From DAONJL01 sp035405645 [NCBI: bacterium] (GTDB lineage Bacteria > JAGOBX01 > DAONJL01): a stretch of 19,292 nucleotides of DNA. The stretch spans positions 16,990 to 36,281 of the forward strand of contig DAONJL010000023.1 in the NCBI GenBank assembly GCA_035405645.1, in the 5' to 3' direction. Position 1 is the stretch's first letter; the number at the start of each line of letters is the position of its first letter. Below are positions 7,219 through 15,362 of the stretch, one piece after another. Position numbers and translations under genes: made by a program. The notes under the pieces are model-generated. The model did no database searches. It saw only the letters and a list, made by a program, of their open reading frames with translations, and was not told the DNA's origin.

Positions 7219-8825
7219 CGCTTTAATAGTAATTCTATTTTTTCTGCTATTTCTTTTAATTCTTTTTCAAGTATTTCACCAGCATTTTCTGATTTTCTTA
7301 ATGCTATTAATTCTTTTAAATATTTCTTTATTTTTCTATATGTATTAAAATATTGCAAGTATTTCAAACTCTTTTTCTCTTTTAAAATATTCTCTTTGAA
7401 TTTAACTGTTTGTTCATTAATAATTTCAAATTTATCACCAATTTCTGGAATAAAAATTTTATCAAATGAAAAATTTGAAATAATTGCTTCTTTTAATCCT
7501 TTTAATTCAATATCTTCCCCATGGACTAAAAAAATATGATAAGGAAATTTAATAAAATTAGTAAGCCACGAAATAATCATTGGTCTATCAGCGTGTGCTG
7601 AAAAACTTTCCAGATTAACTATTTTTGCTTTTACTGATACTGGTTCATTATGTATTCGAACTATTTTTTCGCCATCTAAAATTCTTCTGCCTAATGTGCC
7701 TTCTGCTTGATAACCAACAAAAAGAACAATATTATTTTCTTTCCATAAATTATGTTTTAAATGATGTTTTATTCTTCCTGCTTCACACATTCCACTTGAT
7801 GAAATTATTATCATTGGTCCATCAATATCATTCAATATCATTGATTCTTCTGCTGTTTTAATAAAATTAAAATTAGGTAAATCAAATGGTGTAATATCAT
7901 TTTTAATAAATTGAAAAGTTTCATTATTGTAATAATGTGTATTTTTACAGAAAATTTTTGTTGCTTCAACTGCAAGTGGACTATCAATATATACTGGAAT
8001 TTCAGGTAATTCATTATTTGAAAATAATTTGTTTAAGGTAAATAATAAATCCTGTGTCCTTTCAACTGCAAATGCTGGGATTATTAATTTCCCTTTTTTA
8101 CTGATTATTTCCATTATTATTTTTTTTATTTCTTCTTCTTTTTTATTATTATCAATAATTTTATGGATGCGATTCCCATAAGTTGATTCCAATATTAAAT
8201 AATCAGCAATTAATGCTTTTTCTGGCTTTTTAATTATTGAGAGATATTCGTGTCCAAGGTCTCCTGAAAAAATAATTTTTATTCTTTTGTTTTTCTCTTT
8301 ATCAAAGTAGTAAAGTTCAATATAAGCAGAACCAAGAATATGACCTGAATTTTTAAAAATAACTTTTAAATTGTCTTTTAAAAATAATTCTTTATCATAT
8401 TCAATTTTTTCAAATAATTTTAATACTTCATTAACATCATTAATTGTATAAATAGGAAATAATAATGGTCTGCCTGCTCGCTCATTTTTTTTATTTTTTC
8501 GTTTAACTTCATTTTCCTGAATATGTGCACTATCAGGTAGTAAAATTTCACACAATTCAATTGTGCCACTTGTTGCTATTATTTTTCCGCGAAATCCTTC
8601 TTTATATAATTTTGGTAATAATCCAGAATGGTCAATGTGTGCATGTGTTAATAATACATAATCAATTGTTGCTGGATTAAAATTAAATTTTTGATAATTA
8701 TATTCCTGTAATTCTTTTGAACCCTGATATAAGCCACAATCAATTAAAAATTTTAAATTGTCATCTTCAATTAAATAACAAGAACCAGAAACACATTTTG
8801 CTGCCCCTAAAAATGTTATATTCAT
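7215..8825 (-). CDS. Beta-CASP metallo-beta-lactamase-fold RNA hydrolase
   Basis: A 536-residue cytoplasmic enzyme of the CPSF73/YSH1-like branch, predicted to cut RNA with two zinc ions. Visible motifs: THAHIDH (60-66, zinc ligands H61, H63, D65, H66), GHILGSA with H162, SGDLGH with D189, LESTYGNR (212-219), SSSGMCEAGRIKHHL (342-356), FSAHAD with H411 and LVHG with H435. All metal ligands appear present. The beta-CASP insertion spans about 215-400. The last 80 residues are a Lys/Glu-rich helical tail beyond the core fold. A TAAAGGAT ribosome binding site lies about 7 nt upstream of the ATG. The stop overlaps the start of the AsmA/DUF748-like gene as ATGA. The family is firm; the substrate (mRNA 3' processing, decay or other) is not known for bacterial members. 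Confidence 0.93.
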   Translation of the reverse strand: MNITFLGAAKCVSGSCYLIEDDNLKFLIDCGLYQGSKELQEYNYQKFNFNPATIDYVLLTHAHIDHSGLLPKLYKEGFRGKIIATSGTIELCEILLPDSAHIQENEVKRKNKKNERAGRPLLFPIYTINDVNEVLKLFEKIEYDKELFLKDNLKVIFKNSGHILGSAYIELYYFDKEKNKRIKIIFSGDLGHEYLSIIKKPEKALIADYLILESTYGNRIHKIIDNNKKEEEIKKIIMEIISKKGKLIIPAFAVERTQDLLFTLNKLFSNNELPEIPVYIDSPLAVEATKIFCKNTHYYNNETFQFIKNDITPFDLPNFNFIKTAEESMILNDIDGPMIIISSSGMCEAGRIKHHLKHNLWKENNIVLFVGYQAEGTLGRRILDGEKIVRIHNEPVSVKAKIVNLESFSAHADRPMIISWLTNFIKFPYHIFLVHGEDIELKGLKEAIISNFSFDKIFIPEIGDKFEIINEQTVKFKENILKEKKSLKYLQYFNTYRKIKKYLKELIALRKSENAGEILEKELKEIAEKIELLLKR

Positions 8826-8902
8826 TTTTTATCCTTTAAATGATTTTAAATTTTTTTATTTTAGAATTGAGTGAATGATAATATATTTTTTTATAAATAT
8901 TT

Positions 8903-9760
8903 TCATTCTATTTCTTTTAATATTTCTTCATTTATTTTTATTTTTGCTTTTTTCTTTAAATTTTCAAGATATTTATTCCAATTATTTTTTGCTTTTTGTA
9001 AAATGTATTCATTTCTTATATCGTCTTTTACCTGTTCATAAGAAATTACCTGTTCTTTTCTTATTTCAATTAATTTAAATATATTATATTCATCATTATT
9101 ATAAATAACAGGACTAACTTCATTTTCTTTTAATAAAAGTATAGCATTTTCAAAAACAGGTTCTAATTTTTCTATATCAACAAAACCAATATCTCCACCT
9201 CTTTTTTTCGATTCAGCAATTGAATATTTTTCTGCAACTTTTTCAAATTCTTCACCATTTTTTAATTTCTCAATTATTTCATCAATCTCTTTTTTTGTTC
9301 TAACTTTAATATGTAATAAATGATATAGTCTTGGAGTAGTAAATTTATTTATATTTTTTAAATAATAATTATATAATTCACTATCACTAACTTTTTTTGC
9401 TTCATCTATTATTTTATCCTGTATTTCACTTATTAACAATTCATCTCTTAATAATTTTAATTTAATCTGAAATTCACTTGATTGTTCGATTTTCTTCTTT
9501 TTTGCGTCCTGCACTACAAGCCGATAACTAATTAAATTATTTAAAAATTTACTCTTATTTTCATAATCACTAAATTTTTTTATTGATAAAATTTTCATTA
9601 AATCCTTAAAATCTTTTATTAAGATTTTTTCTGTATTTATTTCAGCAAGAACTTCATCTTTAACTTCTATGCCTGATTCAACTTTTGTTGAATAAATAAT
9701 ATGAGAACAATTAGAAAAGAAAATAATAATAATAATAAAAATAACAATAAATAATCTCAT
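8903..9760 (-). CDS. Exported parvulin-type peptidyl-prolyl isomerase (SurA/PrsA-like)
   Basis: Catalyses cis-trans isomerisation of prolyl bonds and probably chaperones proteins after export. The 285 residues comprise a signal sequence with a very Ile-rich core (4-15), a helical SurA_N-like region (about 30-140), one parvulin domain (about 143-234) with YHLLHIKV, the RGGDIGF loop (187-193) and a hydrophobic ...PVI...FKLIEI end, and a helical tail. FSNC at 15-18 could be a permissive lipobox, making it a lipoprotein at C18. The ATG at 9760 lies one base after the stop of the upstream TPR gene; an upstream TTG that would add 17 basic residues in front of the signal peptide was rejected. It is third in an operon of secreted proteins and may help fold them. 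Confidence 0.9.
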   Translation of the reverse strand: MRLFIVIFIIIIIFFSNCSHIIYSTKVESGIEVKDEVLAEINTEKILIKDFKDLMKILSIKKFSDYENKSKFLNNLISYRLVVQDAKKKKIEQSSEFQIKLKLLRDELLISEIQDKIIDEAKKVSDSELYNYYLKNINKFTTPRLYHLLHIKVRTKKEIDEIIEKLKNGEEFEKVAEKYSIAESKKRGGDIGFVDIEKLEPVFENAILLLKENEVSPVIYNNDEYNIFKLIEIRKEQVISYEQVKDDIRNEYILQKAKNNWNKYLENLKKKAKIKINEEILKEIE

Positions 9761-9761
9761 T

Positions 9762-10526
9762 TTAAATATTAGAAAGAAGTTTTGAAATCTTCTGCCCTTC
9801 TTCATCTTCAATAGATAATGAAAATGTAAGTTTTGTGTCTTCCTCTTTTAATTTTGTTGCTTTTATATGTAAAACTAATGTATCATAAGGATTTATTGTT
9901 ATATTTTTTTGTTCACCATTATATTCTTCCATATTCCCTTTTAATATTTTTAATATTGTCCAGCCACTTATATTATTTGTATTTTCTTTATTTAATGCTA
10001 TCTCTTTTAAAATTAATTTTTTAAATTGTAAATTTGTTATTGTTAAAAAATACTCATTACTATTTTTACTTTTTTCTTTTAAATATAGATAAGCAAAAAA
10101 TTTTTCTTTTTGTTGTGCTTCTTCTTTTTTTGCTTCTTTAATTTCTTGATTTACTTCATCTGAAATTTTATATATATCAATACAGCCACCAATTTTTTCT
10201 ATTTTAAAATTCCGTTTCTCCATCACACCAACATTTATCTCTTCTGATTTTGTTTGTTTTGTATAAATTTCACTTGCTGTTTTTAAATAATTTTCACCAT
10301 TTATTATATCACCACTCTGAATATATAATAAGCCTAATTCCTGTAATGCTTTATAATTATTTTCATCAAGAATAATTGCTCTTTTTAATAATTTTATTTT
10401 CTCTGATATATCATTTGATTTAATTGCTTCATCAAACCATTTTTTTGATAATTCAATATTTGATTGTGCTGCAAGGTTAATAGATAAAATAATAAAAAAA
10501 CAAAATAAATAAAAAATTATTTTCAT
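9762..10526 (-). CDS. Secreted TPR protein of unknown function
   Basis: A 254-residue protein with a Sec signal peptide (core 4-18, probable cleavage after LAA at 18-20). Residues about 25-90 form at least one and probably two TPR helix pairs (KIKLLKRAIILDENNYKALQELGLLYIQSGDIINGENYLK region), a fold for protein-protein contacts. A Lys/Glu-rich helical spacer (about 125-142) leads to a C-terminal beta-rich domain (about 143-250) that I do not recognise. AAGGAG directly after the upstream stop gives a good ribosome binding site. It sits between an unknown secreted beta protein (16 nt upstream) and the parvulin isomerase (1 nt downstream), so the three are surely co-transcribed. It could be a scaffold for a periplasmic complex; nothing shows a specific function. 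Confidence 0.75.
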   Translation of the reverse strand: MKIIFYLFCFFIILSINLAAQSNIELSKKWFDEAIKSNDISEKIKLLKRAIILDENNYKALQELGLLYIQSGDIINGENYLKTASEIYTKQTKSEEINVGVMEKRNFKIEKIGGCIDIYKISDEVNQEIKEAKKEEAQQKEKFFAYLYLKEKSKNSNEYFLTITNLQFKKLILKEIALNKENTNNISGWTILKILKGNMEEYNGEQKNITINPYDTLVLHIKATKLKEEDTKLTFSLSIEDEEGQKISKLLSNI

Positions 10527-10542
10527 TTATTTTTCACTCCTT

Positions 10543-11970
10543 TTATTTTACTAATGTAATTTGATTTATATTTATCATATCATTTATCTTCTTTAAATTA
10601 TTATCCAATTCTCTATAAAATAAATCATAATTTATTTCAATGTTTTCAATATTATAACCTTTCTTTTCTGGTTTACGCTGATAATTGATTATTATTTTGT
10701 CTTTGCTTTTTAGCATAAATGGAAAAGAAAATTTTTTTATGAGTTCACCAGTATTGTTATTGTCAAGTAAAAACATTGTATTTATTTCTGGTTTGCCACT
10801 TGTATAATTAATTGAATTTAATAATATATCTTCTGTCCCATTATTATAAATAACTAATTGATATTTTATTTTGTCTTCTAATTTTATGCTATCATTATCT
10901 TTATCTTCTATTACATAAGAAAGTAAATTACCAATTTTAAATAAACTTTTTTCTGTGGTTATAAATAATGGTGATTCATAAGTATAATTAAAATCTGGTA
11001 AAATTATTTTTATCTTTTTTATTGCTTTATTTGATAAAACAAATTTTTCAATATCAACAGCAATTTCAAAATTTAATTCAACAAATTCATCTGTTAATAT
11101 TGAAGGACTAAAAACAACTGTTCGTTCATTTTTAATATTTATTATTTCTGATAAAAATTCATTTTTTGTTTCTGGTAATTTATTTTTAAAGCTACAAATA
11201 AAATATTTAGTTAAATAATCATTCTCTTTTATCTTATTACCTAAATCATCAACAAAATAAAATTCTTCTGGTAATTGAATAATTATATTCGGTTGTATCA
11301 AGTTTCCTTCTCTAACATTTATTTTTAATTGATATTTTCCTGCTTTAATAATCTCTTTTGTTTGTGTATTTATTGTGATTAAACCATTTGAATTATTTAA
11401 TAGAATATCAAAAGCAGGTGAAGGTTGAGAAATATAATTTATTTGAAAAATATTTTTTATACTTGTTGTAATAATATCAGGTGAATAGACAACTAATTCA
11501 TCCTGACCTTCTTTTAATGACATTATACTTATTAATGATTCATTCTCATTTAGTAATATCTCTTTGTATTTTCCGGTGCCAATTATTTTATTATCTTTTA
11601 TTTTTAAAATTTGAACTTTGATATTTTGTGTAGTTTTTGTGGTTGTAGTTTGTAAATACCCTTTTTCTATCAATGAGACATAATCATAACTATTTATAAA
11701 ATAAGAATTTTTATTATTTAGATTCCAGAATATTTTTATTGGAAATTTTACATTTTTTTCATTTTCACTTTTTATTCTGGCAATAAAAGGAATAGGTGAA
11801 TTTATATAAGCATTAATATTTTGAAAATCTACTTTTTTCTCTTTTAAAGTTTCATATGAAATAATATTATCATTTTCATCAAAAACAACTGGATAAACAA
11901 TGATTTCATCAGCAAATAAAAAAGAGATAAAAATTACAAAAAGTAAAAAAATACCTGATTTTTTAAACAT
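10543..11970 (-). CDS. Unrecognised secreted beta-sandwich-rich protein
   Basis: Function unknown. The 475 residues begin with a Sec signal peptide (cleavage likely after FLFA, residue 20). Beta-strand patterns dominate the rest. About 180-240 looks like a cadherin or Ig-like repeat: PAFDILLNNSNGLITINTQT then AGKYQLKINVREGN. About 370-470 resembles a CARDB/DUF11-type domain: YQLVIYNNGTEDILLNSINY. Such modules usually sit on surface or periplasmic proteins and mediate adhesion or assembly. Few cysteines and no catalytic motif were seen. It is the first gene of a unit with the TPR protein and prolyl isomerase and has its own promoter (12012-12040) and a GGAGG site 8 nt upstream. Domain suggestions are from strand patterns only. 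Confidence 0.65.
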   Translation of the reverse strand: MFKKSGIFLLFVIFISFLFADEIIVYPVVFDENDNIISYETLKEKKVDFQNINAYINSPIPFIARIKSENEKNVKFPIKIFWNLNNKNSYFINSYDYVSLIEKGYLQTTTTKTTQNIKVQILKIKDNKIIGTGKYKEILLNENESLISIMSLKEGQDELVVYSPDIITTSIKNIFQINYISQPSPAFDILLNNSNGLITINTQTKEIIKAGKYQLKINVREGNLIQPNIIIQLPEEFYFVDDLGNKIKENDYLTKYFICSFKNKLPETKNEFLSEIINIKNERTVVFSPSILTDEFVELNFEIAVDIEKFVLSNKAIKKIKIILPDFNYTYESPLFITTEKSLFKIGNLLSYVIEDKDNDSIKLEDKIKYQLVIYNNGTEDILLNSINYTSGKPEINTMFLLDNNNTGELIKKFSFPFMLKSKDKIIINYQRKPEKKGYNIENIEINYDLFYRELDNNLKKINDMININQITLVK

Positions 11971-12011
11971 TCATTTTTCCTCCAATTAAAATATCAATTA
12001 TTAAAATAATT

Positions 12012-12040
12012 ACTATAATTAACTTTTGGATTTTGGTCAA
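12012..12040 (-). promoter_or_regulatory. Predicted sigma-70 promoter of the secreted-protein operon
   Basis: On the minus strand, TTGACC (12040-12035) and TATAGT (12017-12012) are separated by exactly 17 bp. Transcription would begin near 12005, giving a leader of about 35 nt that holds the GGAGG site (11983-11979) of the first gene. It is the best-formed promoter in the window and marks the start of the 11970-8903 unit. Confidence 0.72.
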
Positions 12041-12085
12041 TAAAATTTTTTTGTTTAAAGATTTTAAATTTTCAATTAATAATTT

Positions 12086-13690
12086 TTAATTAGATTGTGA
12101 ATTAATTTTTTTTATTTTTGTTATTGGTAATCCAATTTTTTTACATTCATTTTTTACTTCTTCTTCTAACTGTTCATAAGTTCTTGCTAATAAAATTAAT
12201 AATATTTCCTTTCTTTTTGATTCTGGATATTTATTCAGATATTCTTCAATTAGTTCTGGTATCTCTTTATAACTCTTTTGATAATAAGTGTTTAAAATAT
12301 GAAAATATTCAACCTCACTTTCGAAGAATTTATTATTAGTATTTGTTTTAAGAAGCTCTTCAAATATTTTATCTGCTTCCTCATATTTTCCTAATAATTG
12401 TTTCATTCGAACATTTTCAATTATCTCAATAAAAGGAAATGCCTCTTTTTTAACAGTATTCCAAAAATTATCAAAGTAATATCCTTTCAATCTAAAAGGA
12501 TAATCCCATCTCGCAAATCTTATTGTTAATGGTTCTAATCTTATTGCATTTAATTCATTTATTTTATTAATAATATCATTTGTTAAACTTTCACAAAATT
12601 CTTTATAATTTTTTTTATTTATTTTGAATTCATCAATATGTAAAATATAAGAGTAAATAGAATTAAATATATCAAAAGAAAATTTTTGATTATCAAGAAT
12701 AGTTTCTGCAATTATTTCAACTAATTTCATTATTGGTAATAATGACCTTGATTCAAGTGAATTAAAAAAAATCATTGAATATTTAAAATTTTTATCTTTC
12801 TTTGAAAGTTGATAAATACTCTCTTTATAAATCTTATAATTATATGGGTCAAATACATACCATTTATTATTTACTTTTATTTCAGCAACAGTATGAAAAG
12901 ATTCTGTATCTTCTAAATTTTTATACAAATAAATAAGATGTGCATCAAAACCAAGATGATATGCTAATGTGCATAATACCCACGCACTACGGTCACAAGC
13001 ACCAGCACCGCGTATCATTAAATATAATGGCAAATCATTAAAATCATAATTATACAATATTTCAGAATTTTTAGAAATATTTATATAAACCCAATCAAAT
13101 AATTCCATTATTTTTTCTTCATCACTTTTTAGATTTTGACCAATTATCGATTTTGCTATATCGTGATACATTAATGCTCTTATTATATATTTTTTTCTAT
13201 ACTCATTTAAATGAACATTGTAAACCTGAGTATCTGTAAAACCTTCTGTATTTTCTGCTATTTTATCAAATTCATATTTATAGCCAAATTGTTTATTTAG
13301 ATTATCAACTATATTTTTTATTAATTTATTATGAAATATAGATTGTTTTAAATCGGTCGCAAACAAAATATTGCTATTTAAAATTTTCTCTATTCTTTTA
13401 TCTGGTTGTTTTGTTATTATTATTTGATTATTTTTATCTTCTTTTAATGATGATATAATAAAAACAATATCATTACTATTAAAATAATTTGAAACATAAT
13501 TAATGATTTGATTCGATGTTTGAGAAAGTATTTCTACTTTTTCATTGTAACTTTTTTGTTCAAATTCCTTTTGTGTTATTTTTATTTTAATTATATTATT
13601 ATCGAATTCAATTAGATTATTATTGTAATCAGAACAATATAAAAAAGAAAAAGATATTAAAAAAAACAAAATAAACATTTTCATAATCAT
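12086..13690 (-). CDS. Secreted transglutaminase-like protein with helical C-terminal region
   Basis: A 534-residue exported protein. The N-terminus is a signal sequence (core about 5-18, with FLYC at 16-19 as a doubtful lipobox). A transglutaminase-like (papain-fold) domain covers about 165-290 with an apparent complete triad: C232 in GAGACDRSAWVL, H266 in SFHTVAEIK and D281 in YVFDPYNY. This fold in secreted bacterial proteins often acts as a protease, amidase or cross-linking enzyme on cell-wall or protein substrates. The remaining residues (about 400-520) are helical and TPR-like (LGKYEEADKIFEELLK). No clear ribosome binding site precedes the ATG at 13690; M at codon 3 or 5 is an alternative start. 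It is flanked by short AT-rich gaps and is probably transcribed alone. Substrate unknown. Confidence 0.82.
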   Translation of the reverse strand: MIMKMFILFFLISFSFLYCSDYNNNLIEFDNNIIKIKITQKEFEQKSYNEKVEILSQTSNQIINYVSNYFNSNDIVFIISSLKEDKNNQIIITKQPDKRIEKILNSNILFATDLKQSIFHNKLIKNIVDNLNKQFGYKYEFDKIAENTEGFTDTQVYNVHLNEYRKKYIIRALMYHDIAKSIIGQNLKSDEEKIMELFDWVYINISKNSEILYNYDFNDLPLYLMIRGAGACDRSAWVLCTLAYHLGFDAHLIYLYKNLEDTESFHTVAEIKVNNKWYVFDPYNYKIYKESIYQLSKKDKNFKYSMIFFNSLESRSLLPIMKLVEIIAETILDNQKFSFDIFNSIYSYILHIDEFKINKKNYKEFCESLTNDIINKINELNAIRLEPLTIRFARWDYPFRLKGYYFDNFWNTVKKEAFPFIEIIENVRMKQLLGKYEEADKIFEELLKTNTNNKFFESEVEYFHILNTYYQKSYKEIPELIEEYLNKYPESKRKEILLILLARTYEQLEEEVKNECKKIGLPITKIKKINSQSN

Positions 13691-13818
13691 TAAATTTGAG
13701 CAATTTTTAATCCAAAATATTTTATTATTCTTTGATTATTTTTTATTTTTTTTGATAATTTATTAATAAATGGATTATTAAAATTTTTGTTATTTTTAAG
13801 AAATGAAATTTAACCTTT

Positions 13819-14808
13819 TTATTTTCTCTCTTTAAAAATTTTTTTATTAATATACTCGATTTTTCTACATATCTTTAATGCTGTTTCTAATGCTGTTAAT
13901 CCTTCTTCACCTGATACAATAGGTCTTTTTTTTGCCTTTACACAATCTAAAAATGAATTTAATTCTAATTTTAATGGTTCTTCATTTTCTATTTTTATTT
14001 CTTTTATATCAAGCATATCTAATATTGATAATGATGGATTTAAACTCTCAATATTTTTCTTTTTATAAATATTTATTTTTTGCTGAACATAATCAAGTGA
14101 AAAATATGTATCTTTTTGAAAAATTCTAATTTTTCTTACTGGTTCAATAGTGGCACGCGAAGCAGTTAAATTTGCTATGCAACCATTTTCAAAAAATAAC
14201 CTTGCATTTGCAATATCTTCTGTATTGGTAAAAATGCTTGCACCAATTGCTTCTATTTTTTTTATCTTTGATTTTACTAAACTAAAAATTATATCAATAT
14301 CATGTATCATTAAATCAAGAACAATAGAAACATCAATACCACGATGTTTGAATGGTCCTAATCTATTTGCTTCTATAAAAATTGGTTCATTTATTAATTT
14401 TGATAGTGAAATTATTGCAGAATTAAAACGCTCAATATGTCCAATTTGAAAAATTAATTTATTTCGTCTCGCTATATTTACTAATTCCTGTGCTTCTTTA
14501 ACTGATGGAGTTATTGGCTTTTCCAATAAAACTGATTTTTTATTTTCTAAAAAGTATTTTGCTACTTCATAATGCATTATAGTTGGCACAACAATACTGA
14601 CTGCATCAATATTATCTAATATTTCTTTATTTTTATAATCAGTATAATATTTAACTTTTAACTTTTGACTTATTTCTCTGGCTTTCTCTTCATTAATATC
14701 AACTACACAGAATAAATTAGAATTTTCTAATTCAGAATAAACTCGTGCATGATGCTGTCCTAAGTGTCCTACTCCAATAACTGCTGTTCTGATTTTTTTT
14801 TCTTCCAT
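13819..14808 (-). CDS. Gfo/Idh/MocA family NAD(P)-dependent oxidoreductase (GnnA-like)
   Basis: A 329-residue sugar dehydrogenase. The N-terminal Rossmann fold shows AVIGVGHLG with G12, G14 and G17; EKP (96-98) and the later LDLMIHDIDI (164-173, H169 and D170) are the usual catalytic region of the family. The pattern GHIERFN (123-129) and overall layout recall the members found with lipid A genes, where GnnA oxidises UDP-GlcNAc at C3 before amination to give amide-linked lipid A sugars. That substrate is an inference; no GnnB aminotransferase is next to it. The start is set by AAGGTG 5 nt before the ATG at 14808; an in-frame start 8 codons upstream lies inside the preceding gene. It is the last gene of the glgB operon, 13 nt after the phosphoesterase. 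Confidence 0.88.
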   Translation of the reverse strand: MEEKKIRTAVIGVGHLGQHHARVYSELENSNLFCVVDINEEKAREISQKLKVKYYTDYKNKEILDNIDAVSIVVPTIMHYEVAKYFLENKKSVLLEKPITPSVKEAQELVNIARRNKLIFQIGHIERFNSAIISLSKLINEPIFIEANRLGPFKHRGIDVSIVLDLMIHDIDIIFSLVKSKIKKIEAIGASIFTNTEDIANARLFFENGCIANLTASRATIEPVRKIRIFQKDTYFSLDYVQQKINIYKKKNIESLNPSLSILDMLDIKEIKIENEEPLKLELNSFLDCVKAKKRPIVSGEEGLTALETALKICRKIEYINKKIFKERK

Positions 14809-14813
14809 ATTTT

Positions 14814-14819
14814 CACCTT
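14814..14819 (-). promoter_or_regulatory. Ribosome binding site fixing the start of the Gfo/Idh/MocA gene
   Basis: On the minus strand AAGGTG lies 5 nt before the ATG at 14808. This favours that ATG over an in-frame start at 14832 that would overlap the phosphoesterase gene by 11 bp. Confidence 0.75.
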
Positions 14820-14821
14820 TT

Positions 14822-15361
14822 TTAAAAATCAAAAAAATATTTTTTAATCATTTCAAAATCATATATCCTTTTATGTGTTAAATTAAAATTTCCTTTATAA
14901 TCAATTTTTAAAACTCCATAAGTTGGTAATTTTTTATATCTTGATGGTCCAATTGCACCTGGATTAAAAAAAACTACATCTTTATATTTTTTTTTAAATG
15001 GTATATGAGTATGTCCAAATAAAACAAGTTTTACATCTGGATATTTTTTTAATATTACATTATTATAAAAATATTCTAAATTTGTACTTAACTCGTGTAA
15101 AATAAGAATTTGTAAATTATTTATTTCCAATAAATTTTCTGCTGGAAAATTATCTTCTGTTTCTGCTGATTCTACATTACCATGCACACCATATACTGGC
15201 GCAAATTCCTGTAATTCATATATTAAATCCATTGAACTAATATCACCACAATGTAAAATTAAATCAATATTTTTTAACTTTGAAAAAAATTGTGGATGTG
15301 GATCAGAATGAGAATCTGATATAACAATTATTTTTATTTTTGGCTTTTCTATTTTTAGCAT
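14822..15361 (-). CDS. YfcE/MJ0936-like calcineurin-type phosphodiesterase
   Basis: A 179-residue two-metal phosphoesterase of the YfcE family. Metal ligands all appear present: D16 and H18 (ISDSH), D40 (HCGD), N62 (GN), H89, and H117 and H119 (GHTH). The typical NPGA loop (NPGAIGPSRYKKLPTYGVL) follows. Two neighbouring positions differ from the common pattern: GNVE in place of GNxD and HE in place of HG. Enzymes of this family cleave phosphodiesters in vitro, but physiological substrates are mostly unknown. The ATG is one base after the stop of the DUF218 gene and shows no strong ribosome binding site, so translation is probably coupled. Family is sure, substrate is not. Confidence 0.9.
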   Translation of the reverse strand: MLKIEKPKIKIIVISDSHSDPHPQFFSKLKNIDLILHCGDISSMDLIYELQEFAPVYGVHGNVESAETEDNFPAENLLEINNLQILILHELSTNLEYFYNNVILKKYPDVKLVLFGHTHIPFKKKYKDVVFFNPGAIGPSRYKKLPTYGVLKIDYKGNFNLTHKRIYDFEMIKKYFFDF

Positions 15362-15362
15362 T

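Noticed and set aside
8852-8906. Tiny minus-strand frame (about 16 codons) overlapping the isomerase stop as ATGA
   Set aside because: Too short, Ile/Lys-only composition and no support beyond the overlap; such frames arise by chance in AT-rich DNA.
8875-9078. Plus-strand hydrophobic open frame opposite the isomerase 3' end
   Set aside because: Antisense shadow of Lys/Ile-rich helices in the isomerase gene; no ribosome binding site.
12074-12091. Inverted repeat AATTAA/TTAATT at the end of the transglutaminase gene
   Set aside because: Six AT-only pairs are too weak for a terminator stem and overlap the stop codon; expected by chance here.
13691-13818. AT-rich gap searched for a promoter of the transglutaminase gene or a terminator of the glgB operon
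   Set aside because: No -35/-10 pair with reasonable spacing and no stable hairpin found; only T and A tracts.
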